A stretch of 31,024 nucleotides of DNA from an uncultured Clostridia bacterium (GTDB taxonomy: Bacteria > Bacillota > Clostridia > Christensenellales > UBA1242), in assembly GCA_947623795.1 (NCBI GenBank), contig CANQHS010000001.1, forward strand, positions 1 through 31,024. The letters are read 5' to 3'. The notes beneath the pieces were generated by a model. That model saw only the letters and a program-made list of their open reading frames with translations, was not told where the DNA came from and did not search any database. This document shows positions 7,548-15,175 of this stretch, one piece after another (position 1 is the first letter of the stretch; each line of letters begins with the position of its first letter). Position numbers and translations under genes: made by a program.

Positions 7548-8723
7548 ATGGTAGATTTAGAAAGCGCACAAAATGCACTCAAAGATGCTTATCTTGTTGC
7601 AATGTGCAATCAATTAAACACCAAAACAAATCCACTGCTTACAAAAATTAAACAATCAAGCAGCGATGTTTATGGCAAACAAATCATTAAAGTTGCACCG
7701 GTTGGATTAAATGGTGGCGTTGGTGCTGGAACAGAAACAGATCTGCTTCCAAGCGCAAACGGGAACAACTATGTTCAATTTAAAACAACCCTAAAGAACC
7801 TTTATGGCACAATCGAAATCAGCGATAAAGCCATAAGGGCAACCAGCAATGGCGAAAATTTCATCAACCTTCTTGATGCAGAAATGGAAGGACTTTTGAC
7901 CGCATCAAAATTCAATTTGGGTCGTATGCTTTATGGCGATGGCTCGGGTGCAGTTGCAAAAGTGACAGCATATGATGCAAATGTTGCAACTGTTGATTCA
8001 ACAAAAAACCTTATGGAAGGCATGGTGATTGACAGCTATACAGGCGAAGTTCGCGATAATGCTGGACTTAGAATTTCATATGTAGATAGGACTAATGACA
8101 AAGTATATTTCACAAGTCAGCCAACAACTGAAATGGCCGCTGGCGACATTTTGTATGTTCAAGGCAGCAAGGACAATGAAATTACTGGGCTTGGAGCAAT
8201 TTTCGGCACACAAGACCTATATGGCTTGTCCAGAACTGAGAAAAAATGGCTTCAACCATATGTAAGTTCAAAATCACAAGAAATTAATGATGACATTTTA
8301 CAAACCGCAATTGATTTCCTAAGCGAAAACAGTGGCTCGGAAGTGGATTTCATCTCTTGCGGGGCTGGTGTTAGACGCGCTTATCAACAATATTTGTCTT
8401 TCTATAGACGCAATATTGATGTCACAACACTTGAAGGTGGTTATAAGGCTATGACCTTTAATGGCATTCCTGTTGTGGCAGATAGGTTCGTTCCAGACGA
8501 CACTTTGTATATGCTAGACACCACAAAATTCACTTTGCATCAACTTTGCGATTGGGAGTGGATTGAGGGTGAAGGCGGAAAAATCTTACGCCAAAAAGCA
8601 GGCTACCCTGCATACACTGCAACTTTGGTTAAATACGCAGATTTAATTTGCGATCAGCCAAATGCACAAGCAAAATTCAGTGCAATTAAAAGCGAAGTAA
8701 CAAACCCATTTGTAGGAGCATAG
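7548..8723 (+). CDS. Major capsid protein, HK97 fold
   Basis: A 391-residue coat protein. Early segment GNNYVQFKTTLKNLYGTIEISDKAIRA and the long helix MEGLLTASKFNLGRMLYGDGSG match phage coat proteins of the HK97 fold. Residues about 140-225 form a beta-rich insertion (VATVDSTKNLMEGMVIDSY, then VYFTSQPTTEMAAGDILYVQG), comparable in place to the extra domain of P22-type coats. The end contains FNGIPVVADRFVPDDTLYMLDT, the usual P-domain strand seen in this family. AGGAGAATTT precedes the ATG. The next gene begins immediately after its stop codon. Confidence 0.9.
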   Translation: MVDLESAQNALKDAYLVAMCNQLNTKTNPLLTKIKQSSSDVYGKQIIKVAPVGLNGGVGAGTETDLLPSANGNNYVQFKTTLKNLYGTIEISDKAIRATSNGENFINLLDAEMEGLLTASKFNLGRMLYGDGSGAVAKVTAYDANVATVDSTKNLMEGMVIDSYTGEVRDNAGLRISYVDRTNDKVYFTSQPTTEMAAGDILYVQGSKDNEITGLGAIFGTQDLYGLSRTEKKWLQPYVSSKSQEINDDILQTAIDFLSENSGSEVDFISCGAGVRRAYQQYLSFYRRNIDVTTLEGGYKAMTFNGIPVVADRFVPDDTLYMLDTTKFTLHQLCDWEWIEGEGGKILRQKAGYPAYTATLVKYADLICDQPNAQAKFSAIKSEVTNPFVGA

Positions 8724-9050
8724 ATGAATATTAAAATTCAAAATGATGTATATAACATCGCAAACAGAATTAAAGAAATTGATAGAAATTATTTTATAGT
8801 GTATAATACATCAAAAAGAAATTTTGAAATTCATTCGCTATCCCAAATTGGCAACAGCTATTGCTTGACATTGCCATATAAAGAGTTAGATGCGCGTGCA
8901 TTACAACATGTGCAAACAACAAAAACCAAAAATATTGATAAAATATTAAATCAAATTGAAGCTGAAAATAAACTGAAAGAGAACGCCGATAAACGTGGCG
9001 TTCTCTCGCAGTTTTCCAGCGCACTCGAGGACGAAATTAAAAGGAGATAA
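8724..9050 (+). CDS. Conserved phage head protein of unknown role
   Basis: 108 residues. The ATG follows the capsid stop codon directly and has GTAGGAGCA as its ribosome site, which lies in the capsid gene. The first 60 residues are beta-rich (YFIVYNTSKRNFEIHSLSQIG, then SYCLTLPYKELDARAL), and the rest is helical and charged. Small proteins with this pattern follow the capsid gene in P22-like modules of Clostridia phages, from memory. It could be a capsid accessory or part of the connector. An inverted repeat (AGAGAACGCC at 8979-8988, GGCGTTCTCT at 8996-9005) lies within the coding sequence near its end. Confidence 0.7.
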   Translation: MNIKIQNDVYNIANRIKEIDRNYFIVYNTSKRNFEIHSLSQIGNSYCLTLPYKELDARALQHVQTTKTKNIDKILNQIEAENKLKENADKRGVLSQFSSALEDEIKRR

Positions 9051-9051
9051 T

Positions 9052-9606
9052 ATGCAAGTTATCGACATTATGAAGCAAGCAACAGAACTATTAAGTTTGA
9101 CGGATGAAAATGAAGTTTTAAATAAGCTAACAAAAGAAAATGAAAGCGAATTGGATAGCCAAGATGTAAAAAGATTGTTTACGATTTTTAAATTGATGTT
9201 AAACGATTTTTGCACAAATTATACGCCACTATGTTCAACACAAAATATAAAAGTTGTGGACAATAATTTCCCAATTAAAGACATTGTAAATTTTTATAAA
9301 ATAAAAAATATAAAAGACGGAAATCGAATTGTAAATTATAAAATTGTTAATAAAAATATTGTTATTAACAATGGTGAATATGTCGTGAATTATTATAGTT
9401 TGCCAAACATTAATTCGTTTTTCGATGAACTAGATTTCTTATCAAGTTTGTCGCCTGAAGTATTGGTGTTTGGATTATGCGCATTTTATTGTTTGTCTGT
9501 TGGCTTGTTTGATGAATTTAAAATCTATAATGAAAAATATAAATCTAGAGCAGAGGCTATTAAAAATTTAAAAATTTTTGAAATGCCACAAAGGAAATGG
9601 CAATGA
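9052..9606 (+). CDS. Head-tail connector/adaptor protein (probable)
   Basis: 184 residues from the ATG at 9052, chosen because AAAAGGAGATA lies just upstream; an earlier in-frame ATG at 8995 would run inside the preceding gene. The sequence is helical at both ends, with a beta-rich middle of many Asn and Ile (KIVNKNIVINNGEYVVNYY). Size and place between capsid and the propeller-like protein fit the P22 gp4-type adaptor or a head-completion protein. No P22 gp4-like hydrolase motif is seen. The stop codon overlaps the next start as ATGA. Confidence 0.6.
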   Translation: MQVIDIMKQATELLSLTDENEVLNKLTKENESELDSQDVKRLFTIFKLMLNDFCTNYTPLCSTQNIKVVDNNFPIKDIVNFYKIKNIKDGNRIVNYKIVNKNIVINNGEYVVNYYSLPNINSFFDELDFLSSLSPEVLVFGLCAFYCLSVGLFDEFKIYNEKYKSRAEAIKNLKIFEMPQRKWQ

Positions 9607-10982
9607 AGTCAATAAAAATAAAAAATTTTAATTCTAATGGATCTGACATAAAAGTGGATAAATTTTATAATTTTTACCCACAAATTTCATTGAAACCTGT
9701 TTTTTCGGTAAAGCCGGTTGTTTTCCCCGAATATGTAGATTCAGATGTAACAAAGGAATTAACTTATGAAGACTTTAACATTTTAGGCGTTTCCTCTTTT
9801 AAAGAACATTCCCTCAAAAACAATGAAAATTTGTATAGAATTTTTATCTATGGAGATGATGGCAAACTCTATATAAATCAACTTTTCTGTGGTATATATG
9901 GACTTTATTGGTTATATGATTTGGCATTTGAAAGTGCACCAATATCAATGCCATTTAAAAACGAGGATACCGATGCAATCGTTTTGGCCAGCAAAGAAAA
10001 GATGGTTATTTGGAAATCAAATTATTCGCCATACACGATAAAAAATGTTCCGGTTATCACAAGTATGTGTATGAACGATGGCGTTTTATTCTGCACCATA
10101 ACTAAGCCCGCATTTAAAATATGGTATGCAACAGATTTAAACGCAGAAAAAGTTGGCCAAATCTCAGCTAATTCAGGATACATTTCATTGGAAGACGAAC
10201 TTGGCGATGCTCGCAAAACTATTGCTTTCGATGGCGATGTTTTTGTGTTTAGAGATTATGGAATTTCAAAAATCAATTATTTGCAAAACAGCATAACCGT
10301 TAGCCAAGTTTATGCATCAAACAGCCGAATTATTGCAAACAGTGTTGCCGCTTGTGGAAATTCAATTTTCTTTTTAACCCTTGACGGAATCTATTCCTTT
10401 AATGGTGTAAAAGTAAATAAATTAGATGTTGATATCATGAATTTGCTCACAAGCACAAATCCAAATGCAGTTGCTTCAAGCCTTGGCAATTATTATTATC
10501 TTGCGCTAAATTTAAACTATGGCGAATCAAATAGCTCTCAAAACAATTCAATAATAATTTTAAATGTTGTGGATTCAAGTTTTCAAATTATTCGCGGATT
10601 AGACGTGTTAACATTTTATCCACTAAAAACTGACGTCTTTGAAAAAATGCTTGTTGTTTTTAATGATAACAAAAAAAGAATTTTTGAAATAACGAATGAG
10701 GAGACGGAATTCTATAACGATTTCGATAAATCCTACACAACAGAAAATATTTTTGAAGATAACAACACAAAATTAGTTACAAGATTTTTAATCGATTCGT
10801 CAAAAAATGTAACATTTAGTTTGATAACTGACGAGGGCAAAACTGTTTCTTTCACAACAAAAAAAGATGGCATATCAGAATTTAATTTTCGCAAAAAACT
10901 ATCCAATGCAAAGCTTGAAATAACTTCAAATTATCATCCCGCTTATGTGAATTCAGTGGAGATAGATTATTATGACAATTGA
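9603..10982 (+). CDS. gp10-like packaged-DNA stabilisation protein (beta propeller)
   Basis: 459 residues from ATG 9603, which overlaps the upstream TGA (ATGA) and sits 7 bases after AAAGGA; an ATG at 9597 is only 2 bases from that site. The protein is built of repeated beta-strand blades (for example KLYINQLFCGIYGLYWLY, GDVFVFRDYGISKIN, SIFFLTLDGIYSFNGV, GNYYYLALNLNYG), like a propeller. In P22, gp10 forms the hub that plugs the portal channel after packaging; length here is similar to gp10 (about 470 residues, from memory). It is the last clear structural head or tail gene: no needle, tailspike or fibre gene follows. Confidence 0.65.
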   Translation: MKSIKIKNFNSNGSDIKVDKFYNFYPQISLKPVFSVKPVVFPEYVDSDVTKELTYEDFNILGVSSFKEHSLKNNENLYRIFIYGDDGKLYINQLFCGIYGLYWLYDLAFESAPISMPFKNEDTDAIVLASKEKMVIWKSNYSPYTIKNVPVITSMCMNDGVLFCTITKPAFKIWYATDLNAEKVGQISANSGYISLEDELGDARKTIAFDGDVFVFRDYGISKINYLQNSITVSQVYASNSRIIANSVAACGNSIFFLTLDGIYSFNGVKVNKLDVDIMNLLTSTNPNAVASSLGNYYYLALNLNYGESNSSQNNSIIILNVVDSSFQIIRGLDVLTFYPLKTDVFEKMLVVFNDNKKRIFEITNEETEFYNDFDKSYTTENIFEDNNTKLVTRFLIDSSKNVTFSLITDEGKTVSFTTKKDGISEFNFRKKLSNAKLEITSNYHPAYVNSVEIDYYDN

Positions 10983-11085
10983 TTTCGAGATGCTCAAGCG
11001 ATTTAATATTTATTATCAGTATTTGCTACACTTAAAAAATAAAAGGAGCAAATATGAATTGGAAAAATCGTTTAACAAATTATAA
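10972..11085 (+). CDS. Possible 37-residue protein bridging propeller and holin genes
   Basis: An ATG at 10972 overlaps the end of the previous gene and has GTGGAG 9 bases upstream. The frame (MTIDFEMLKRFNIYYQYLLHLK...) ends at a TAA at 11083-11085, inside the holin gene. It may be a small phage protein or a chance frame. Confidence 0.25.
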   Translation: MTIDFEMLKRFNIYYQYLLHLKNKRSKYELEKSFNKL

Positions 11086-11761
11086 TTTTTGGGTGTCAAT
11101 TTTTAGTGCAATAATTCTTATTTTGCAAGCTTTAAAAATTGATTTAGATTTTATTTATGTTAACGAAATTGTTACTGCTGTGCTAGGTTTGCTTGTAGTA
11201 ATTGGAATAATAAATGATCCAACAAAAAGTTCCAAAACTAACGAAAAAACACAAAGTGTGAGTGATAAAGAAGCCAAAAGCGAAAATGCTGAAAACAACG
11301 AAAGCAAAAATGAAAATTTGCTGCCCGAAAGTGATGTAAACAAACAAGAAAACGCAATTCCCACTGAGCAACAGGATGAAGATTGTGATGTTTCTGTTCA
11401 AGATAATCTATCGTCTGCTGAAATAGAAAATTTAGTTGAAGAAAATTCCATTGAAAATTCATCTATGCCAAATGAGGATGGATCCAACATTGAAGAAAAA
11501 GAGTATGAGAATTTTGAGGATTCAATTGAAGAAACAAACGAAAACAACTTTGACGAAGGGACGGAAATTGAAGAAGTTCAAAAAAATGGACTTCCAATTG
11601 AAGAAAACGTCTCCGCAATTGTTGATGAAAAAAGTGAAAGTCAAGAATTGCAAATTCAAGAAGAAACTTCTTCAACAATCGATGATGAAATTGATTGCAA
11701 AATTGAAGAAAAAAGTCAATCGGACAACAACGCTTCCACAAATGTTTTCAGTATTGTATAA
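11054..11761 (+). CDS. Phage holin (phi LC3-like) with long acidic tail
   Basis: 235 residues. The first 56 residues (NWKNRLTNYNFWVSIFSAIILILQALKI, then a second hydrophobic stretch ending VIGIINDPT) match the phi LC3/r1t holin pattern with two membrane helices; such holins make lesions in the inner membrane for endolysin release. The remaining about 180 residues are very rich in Glu, Asp, Asn and Ser and contain no hydrophobic core, so they should be disordered. The family is normally about 70-90 residues, so this tail is unusual. AAAAGGAGCA precedes the start. No endolysin gene lies nearby. Confidence 0.7.
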   Translation: MNWKNRLTNYNFWVSIFSAIILILQALKIDLDFIYVNEIVTAVLGLLVVIGIINDPTKSSKTNEKTQSVSDKEAKSENAENNESKNENLLPESDVNKQENAIPTEQQDEDCDVSVQDNLSSAEIENLVEENSIENSSMPNEDGSNIEEKEYENFEDSIEETNENNFDEGTEIEEVQKNGLPIEENVSAIVDEKSESQELQIQEETSSTIDDEIDCKIEEKSQSDNNASTNVFSIV

Positions 11762-11791
11762 AAAGTTAGCATTTTTGCTAACTTTTTTTAT
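11761..11791 (+). terminator. Terminator closing the phage head operon
   Basis: An 11-bp perfect stem (AAAAGTTAGCA at 11761-11771 with TGCTAACTTTT at 11776-11786) with a 4-base loop, followed by a T run. It begins in the holin stop codon. Confidence 0.85.
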
Positions 11792-11839
11792 TTGGTCTTT
11801 TATATGAATAAAAAGTTAAAAAATAAATGATCTTTTTTG

Positions 11840-11867
11840 TTGCAATTTAAAATTTTTGTGTTATAAT
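11840..11867 (+). promoter_or_regulatory. Promoter of the tRNA-Gln gene
   Basis: TTGCAA (11840-11845) and TATAAT (11862-11867) are 16 bp apart, and the -10 is extended by TG (TGTTATAAT). It ends 16 bases before the mature tRNA. Confidence 0.7.
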
Positions 11868-11883
11868 AAATTTGTTGTAATAT

Positions 11884-11958
11884 TGGGGTATCGCCAAGTG
11901 GTAAGGCAGTGGTCTCTGAATCCACCATACGGTAGTTCGAATCTACCTACCCCAGCCA
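11884..11958 (+). tRNA. tRNA-Gln(CTG)
   Basis: A 75-base cloverleaf. The acceptor stem TGGGGTA pairs with TACCCCA, the discriminator base is G as in Gln tRNAs, and CCA is encoded. The D arm contains GCCAAGTGGTAAGGC. The anticodon loop CTCTGAA gives anticodon CTG, reading CAG. The T loop is TTCGAAT. One non-pairing T-T at the top of the anticodon stem is the only defect seen. It follows the phage head island, but I see no second copy of its 3' end at the island's left edge. Confidence 0.93.
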
Positions 11959-12034
11959 ATAAGTTATTTAATCACAGTTATATAGTAAAAAATAAGAAAA
12001 ATCTTATATAAAATTCATAATTTAAAGGACAAAT

Positions 12035-12544
12035 ATGAGAATAATTTTATTTAGGCATGGCGAAAATGATGGTGATTGCCTAACTAGTCAAGGCAGAAGG
12101 AATGTGAAAAATATTGGCAAGCAATTAAAGGCCTTCAGTATTCAAAAAATCTATTCGTCATCTGCCAATCGATGTTTGCAAACGAGCGAAATTTTAGCAA
12201 AAATCTTAAAAATTGATGAAATTATCGTAAAAAATGAGTTAAAAGAGCGTTTTCAACTTAATCATTTGCCAAAAAATGAGTCCGAACAGCGTTGGTGGGA
12301 TAATTATATGAACGCCAAATATTCTGAGCCGGCAAACGACAGAGTGGGCGAAACATTTAGCGAATTTTTGTCGCGTAATAAAAAAGTTTTTGACGAATTA
12401 ATAAAAACGAGCAATCCAAATGAAGACATCCTAATTGTAGCGCATAGCGCAACAAGCTATGCCTTAACGGGATATATTTATAAAACGGACAAAATAAACT
12501 GGATGAAAATTGGGAATGCAAATTATATTGTGTTTGAAATTTAG
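12035..12544 (+). CDS. Histidine phosphatase (phosphoglycerate mutase family)
   Basis: 169 residues with the RHG catalytic motif at residues 7-9 (His8 takes the phosphate), the SSSANRCLQTSEIL stretch that supplies phosphate-binding Arg, and the second catalytic His in VAHSATSYAL (His137). These are the marks of the cofactor-independent acid-phosphatase side of the phosphoglycerate mutase superfamily; the length is short, as in small broad-specificity phosphatases. The substrate cannot be told. TTTAAAGGACAAAT precedes the ATG. It stands alone between tRNA-Gln and its own terminator. Confidence 0.85.
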   Translation: MRIILFRHGENDGDCLTSQGRRNVKNIGKQLKAFSIQKIYSSSANRCLQTSEILAKILKIDEIIVKNELKERFQLNHLPKNESEQRWWDNYMNAKYSEPANDRVGETFSEFLSRNKKVFDELIKTSNPNEDILIVAHSATSYALTGYIYKTDKINWMKIGNANYIVFEI

Positions 12545-12568
12545 TTGCAATTATGCAACTATTTTTTT
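12543..12568 (+). terminator. Terminator after the histidine phosphatase gene
   Basis: AGTTGCA (12543-12549) pairs with TGCAACT (12554-12560) across a 4-base loop, followed by a T run. Confidence 0.8.
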
Positions 12569-12575
12569 ATTAGAG

Positions 12576-12604
12576 TTGACAAACCAGCACAAAATTTTTA
12601 ATAT
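12576..12604 (+). promoter_or_regulatory. Promoter giving a leaderless glycosyltransferase mRNA
   Basis: A perfect TTGACA (12576-12581), a 17-bp spacer and TAATAT (12599-12604) lie so that +1 would fall on the A of the ATG at 12611. There is no Shine-Dalgarno sequence between them. Confidence 0.6.
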
Positions 12605-12610
12605 ATTAAT

Positions 12611-13420
12611 ATGAAAAATAAAAAGAATATTCTTGTTAACATAAATAAGGGATATATAACTCATTTTTTAACAATGCTAAATTCGCTTGCGAGCAACAAT
12701 CTTGAAAGCGAATTTGATGTTTATGTTTTGCATAGCGATTTGGACGATGCGGACAAAACACACATATTATCAAAAGTCAAGCCAAACATAAATTTGATAT
12801 ATATTCTTATGGACAAGTCGCTATTTAAAGGCGCGCCAAAGGTGAAACGCTACCCGTATGAAATATACTATCGCATTTTTGCTCCGCTCATGCTGCCAGA
12901 GAGTGTGGAGCGGATTTTATATCTCGATTCCGATCTTATTGTCCACAAAAATATTGATGAGCTTTACAACATGAATTTTGAAGGCAATCTGTTTGTTGCC
13001 TGCACGCAAATTCGTGGATTTATGCAATGGGTCAATCGGGTGCGGCTTGGTGTTAATAAAAATTATTATTATATGAATACGGGCGTTATGGTTATGAATG
13101 TTAAAGAACTTCGCCCTCTCATTGACCAAGATAAGATTTTCAAATTCATAAAATCTAATGGTTGGCGAATGTATTTGTATGACCAAGATGTCCTTTTCAG
13201 ATTCTTTGGGGATAGAATAAGGCTCATTGATCCTAAAATTTATAATTTAAGCGACCGCTATATAACTTTTTATAATATGCGTAGGCCTAAATATAAAATC
13301 GACTCGGATTGGGTTGCAAATAATAATGTCATCATCCATTATATTGGCCGCAACAAGCCTTGGAAAGAAAAATATAAAGGCATTCTTGCGGATTATTATA
13401 AAAGGTATAAAGTTCAATGA
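12611..13420 (+). CDS. Glycosyltransferase family 8
   Basis: 269 residues of the GT-A fold. The metal-binding DxD is LDSD (Asp106-Asp108). Further family 8 marks are NTGVMVMNV (Asn156 onward), DQDVLF (191-196) and the C-terminal HYIGRNKPW (243-251), where His and the last motif help bind metal and nucleotide sugar. Such retaining enzymes move glucose or galactose from UDP-sugar to cell-surface glycans or lipids. It has no membrane segment. Its last four bases overlap the cardiolipin synthase start (ATGA), so the two are co-translated, suggesting membrane-lipid or envelope glycan work. It lacks a ribosome site; see the promoter at 12576-12604. Confidence 0.9.
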   Translation: MKNKKNILVNINKGYITHFLTMLNSLASNNLESEFDVYVLHSDLDDADKTHILSKVKPNINLIYILMDKSLFKGAPKVKRYPYEIYYRIFAPLMLPESVERILYLDSDLIVHKNIDELYNMNFEGNLFVACTQIRGFMQWVNRVRLGVNKNYYYMNTGVMVMNVKELRPLIDQDKIFKFIKSNGWRMYLYDQDVLFRFFGDRIRLIDPKIYNLSDRYITFYNMRRPKYKIDSDWVANNNVIIHYIGRNKPWKEKYKGILADYYKRYKVQ

Positions 13421-14967
13421 AAAAGTTTTTTAAAAAGATTTTTAGCCGAATGAATTTCGTTATAATTGCAATTTTGTTGCAACTTATTATTTCGTTAATT
13501 TTGCCATATGCGCTAGGCTATTATTATCCAAATTTGTTTGGTCATTTGTTCTTCCCGCTAAACACGATTTTCTCAATTTTGGGCATAATTTTAACTATCC
13601 GCATAATAAATTCAGATATGCCAATTGAAGGCCAATTAGTTTGGGCAATTATATTAATTTTCTTGCCGCTTTTTGGAATTATTATCTACTTTATGTTTGT
13701 TAGAAGAAAACCACCAAGAAGACATAAAAAATTGTATGAAAGTGTTAGCGAAGAAACAAAAAAATACATAGGCAAAACGCCAGAAGAGGACGAAAAACTA
13801 AAACAAGCCTTAGGCTCAAAATATGGGCAGTTCCAATATATTTATCGCTCAACCGGGATGAAAGCTTATGGCAACTCGGATGTCAAATATTTGCGAATGG
13901 GCGAAATTTTTTGTGACGAATTAATCAGCGAACTTAAGCAAGCCAAGAAATATATTTTTATGGAGTATTTCATAATTGAAGAAGGGCAGCTTTGGAACTC
14001 CATTTTAAAAATTCTAACAGAAAAAGTGAAAGAAGGCGTTGAAGTTAGACTTATGTATGACGATTTAGGCACAATCAACAAACTTCCAACAAACTATCAC
14101 AAAAAACTCAATAAACTAGGCATCAAATGTGTGCGTTTTAACGCTTTTTTGCCAATAATGTCAGCAAGGCATAACAATCGAGACCACCGCAAACTTACTG
14201 TAATTGATGGCAAAGTTGGCTTTGTAAGCGGCCTTAACCTTGCGGACGAATATGTTAATTTAACGCACCCTTTTGGACATTGGAAAGACACGGGCATAAA
14301 GATAACTGGCGAAGCAGTTAAAAATTTAGTGCTGATGTTTTTGGAAATGTATGATGTCCAAAATCAAAAAATGGAAGATTTCTCAAAATACTTTTGCAAT
14401 GAAAAAATTGAAACATCGGGTTCGGGTTATGTATGTACATATGGCGATGGACCAAAATATTTTTATGAAGAATATGTTGCAATAAACGTCTATTTGAATT
14501 TGATAAATCAAGCGCAAAAATATGTTTGGATAACAACTCCGTATCTAATAATTGACAACAAACTAACGAATGCACTCTCAAATGCCGCAAGGCGAGGGGT
14601 AGATGTGAGAATAATAACGCCGCACATCCCAGACAAAAAAGTGATTTTTGGCATAACTCGTTCAAGTTATCGCACATTGCAACAAGCGGGAGTTAAAATT
14701 TACGAATACGAAAAAGGCTTTATCCACTCAAAACAAGTTTTGTGCGATGATGAACTTGGAATTGTGGGCACAATAAATTTTGACTATCGCAGTTTGTTGC
14801 ATCATTTTGAGTGTGCAACTTTGATGTACAAAACTGACTGTCTAAAAGATATGAAAAAGGATTTCGAACACCTGTTTAGCATCTCGATTGACATGAAAGA
14901 TTTCAAGCAAAAGCCAATAACTCGCTTGTTTTGCGAAATTGTCAAATTATTTACGCCAATGTTATAA
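13417..14967 (+). CDS. cls: Cardiolipin synthase (phospholipase D family)
   Basis: 516 residues. Three hydrophobic membrane segments come first (about residues 12-34, 42-62, 71-93; the third ends LFGIIIYFMFV), then two phospholipase D active sites: HRKLTVID (257-264) and HSKQVLCD (437-444), each followed by the usual G-T/S-x-N-x-D sequence (SGLNLADE; VGTINFDYRS). The enzyme joins two phosphatidylglycerol molecules into cardiolipin at the membrane. The length is standard for bacterial Cls. The start overlaps the GT8 stop as ATGA. Both catalytic motifs are intact. Confidence 0.92.
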   Translation: MKKFFKKIFSRMNFVIIAILLQLIISLILPYALGYYYPNLFGHLFFPLNTIFSILGIILTIRIINSDMPIEGQLVWAIILIFLPLFGIIIYFMFVRRKPPRRHKKLYESVSEETKKYIGKTPEEDEKLKQALGSKYGQFQYIYRSTGMKAYGNSDVKYLRMGEIFCDELISELKQAKKYIFMEYFIIEEGQLWNSILKILTEKVKEGVEVRLMYDDLGTINKLPTNYHKKLNKLGIKCVRFNAFLPIMSARHNNRDHRKLTVIDGKVGFVSGLNLADEYVNLTHPFGHWKDTGIKITGEAVKNLVLMFLEMYDVQNQKMEDFSKYFCNEKIETSGSGYVCTYGDGPKYFYEEYVAINVYLNLINQAQKYVWITTPYLIIDNKLTNALSNAARRGVDVRIITPHIPDKKVIFGITRSSYRTLQQAGVKIYEYEKGFIHSKQVLCDDELGIVGTINFDYRSLLHHFECATLMYKTDCLKDMKKDFEHLFSISIDMKDFKQKPITRLFCEIVKLFTPML

Positions 14968-14990
14968 TGAAGCATCACGCTTCATTTTTC
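14967..14990 (+). terminator. Terminator after cardiolipin synthase
   Basis: ATGAAGC (14967-14973) pairs with GCTTCAT (14979-14985), followed by TTTT. It begins in the last base of the stop codon. Confidence 0.75.
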
Positions 14991-15152
14991 ATTTCAAGAT
15001 TATAATTCAATGTGAAAATCGATTTTTACTCTAATTGCTCTTTTTATACGATCAACAAAATAGCAAAAATAATTTTCTGTATTTTAAATATTAAAATTTT
15101 TTGTTTTTTTATGTAAAAAGTTGTTAAATTTTATACTAATCTTAACAATTTG

Positions 15153-15161
15153 TGCTATCAT
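15153..15161 (+). promoter_or_regulatory. Extended -10 promoter of the M60 peptidase gene
   Basis: TGCTATCAT is an extended -10, 14 bases before the ATG at 15176. No good -35 is seen. Confidence 0.35.
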
Positions 15162-15175
15162 AGAATTAGGGGGAT

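Noticed and set aside
11436..11807. Lysine-rich 123-residue frame on the plus strand inside the holin tail.
   Set aside because: It is an out-of-frame shadow of the acidic GAA/GAT-rich holin tail.
11884..11958. tRNA-Gln as the attachment site of the phage head island.
   Set aside because: No copy of its 3' half is visible at the left end of the island (1739-1912), and no integrase is encoded there.
14866..14877. GAACACCTGTTT within the cardiolipin synthase gene as a second SOS box.
   Set aside because: Imperfect palindrome inside coding sequence with no promoter nearby.
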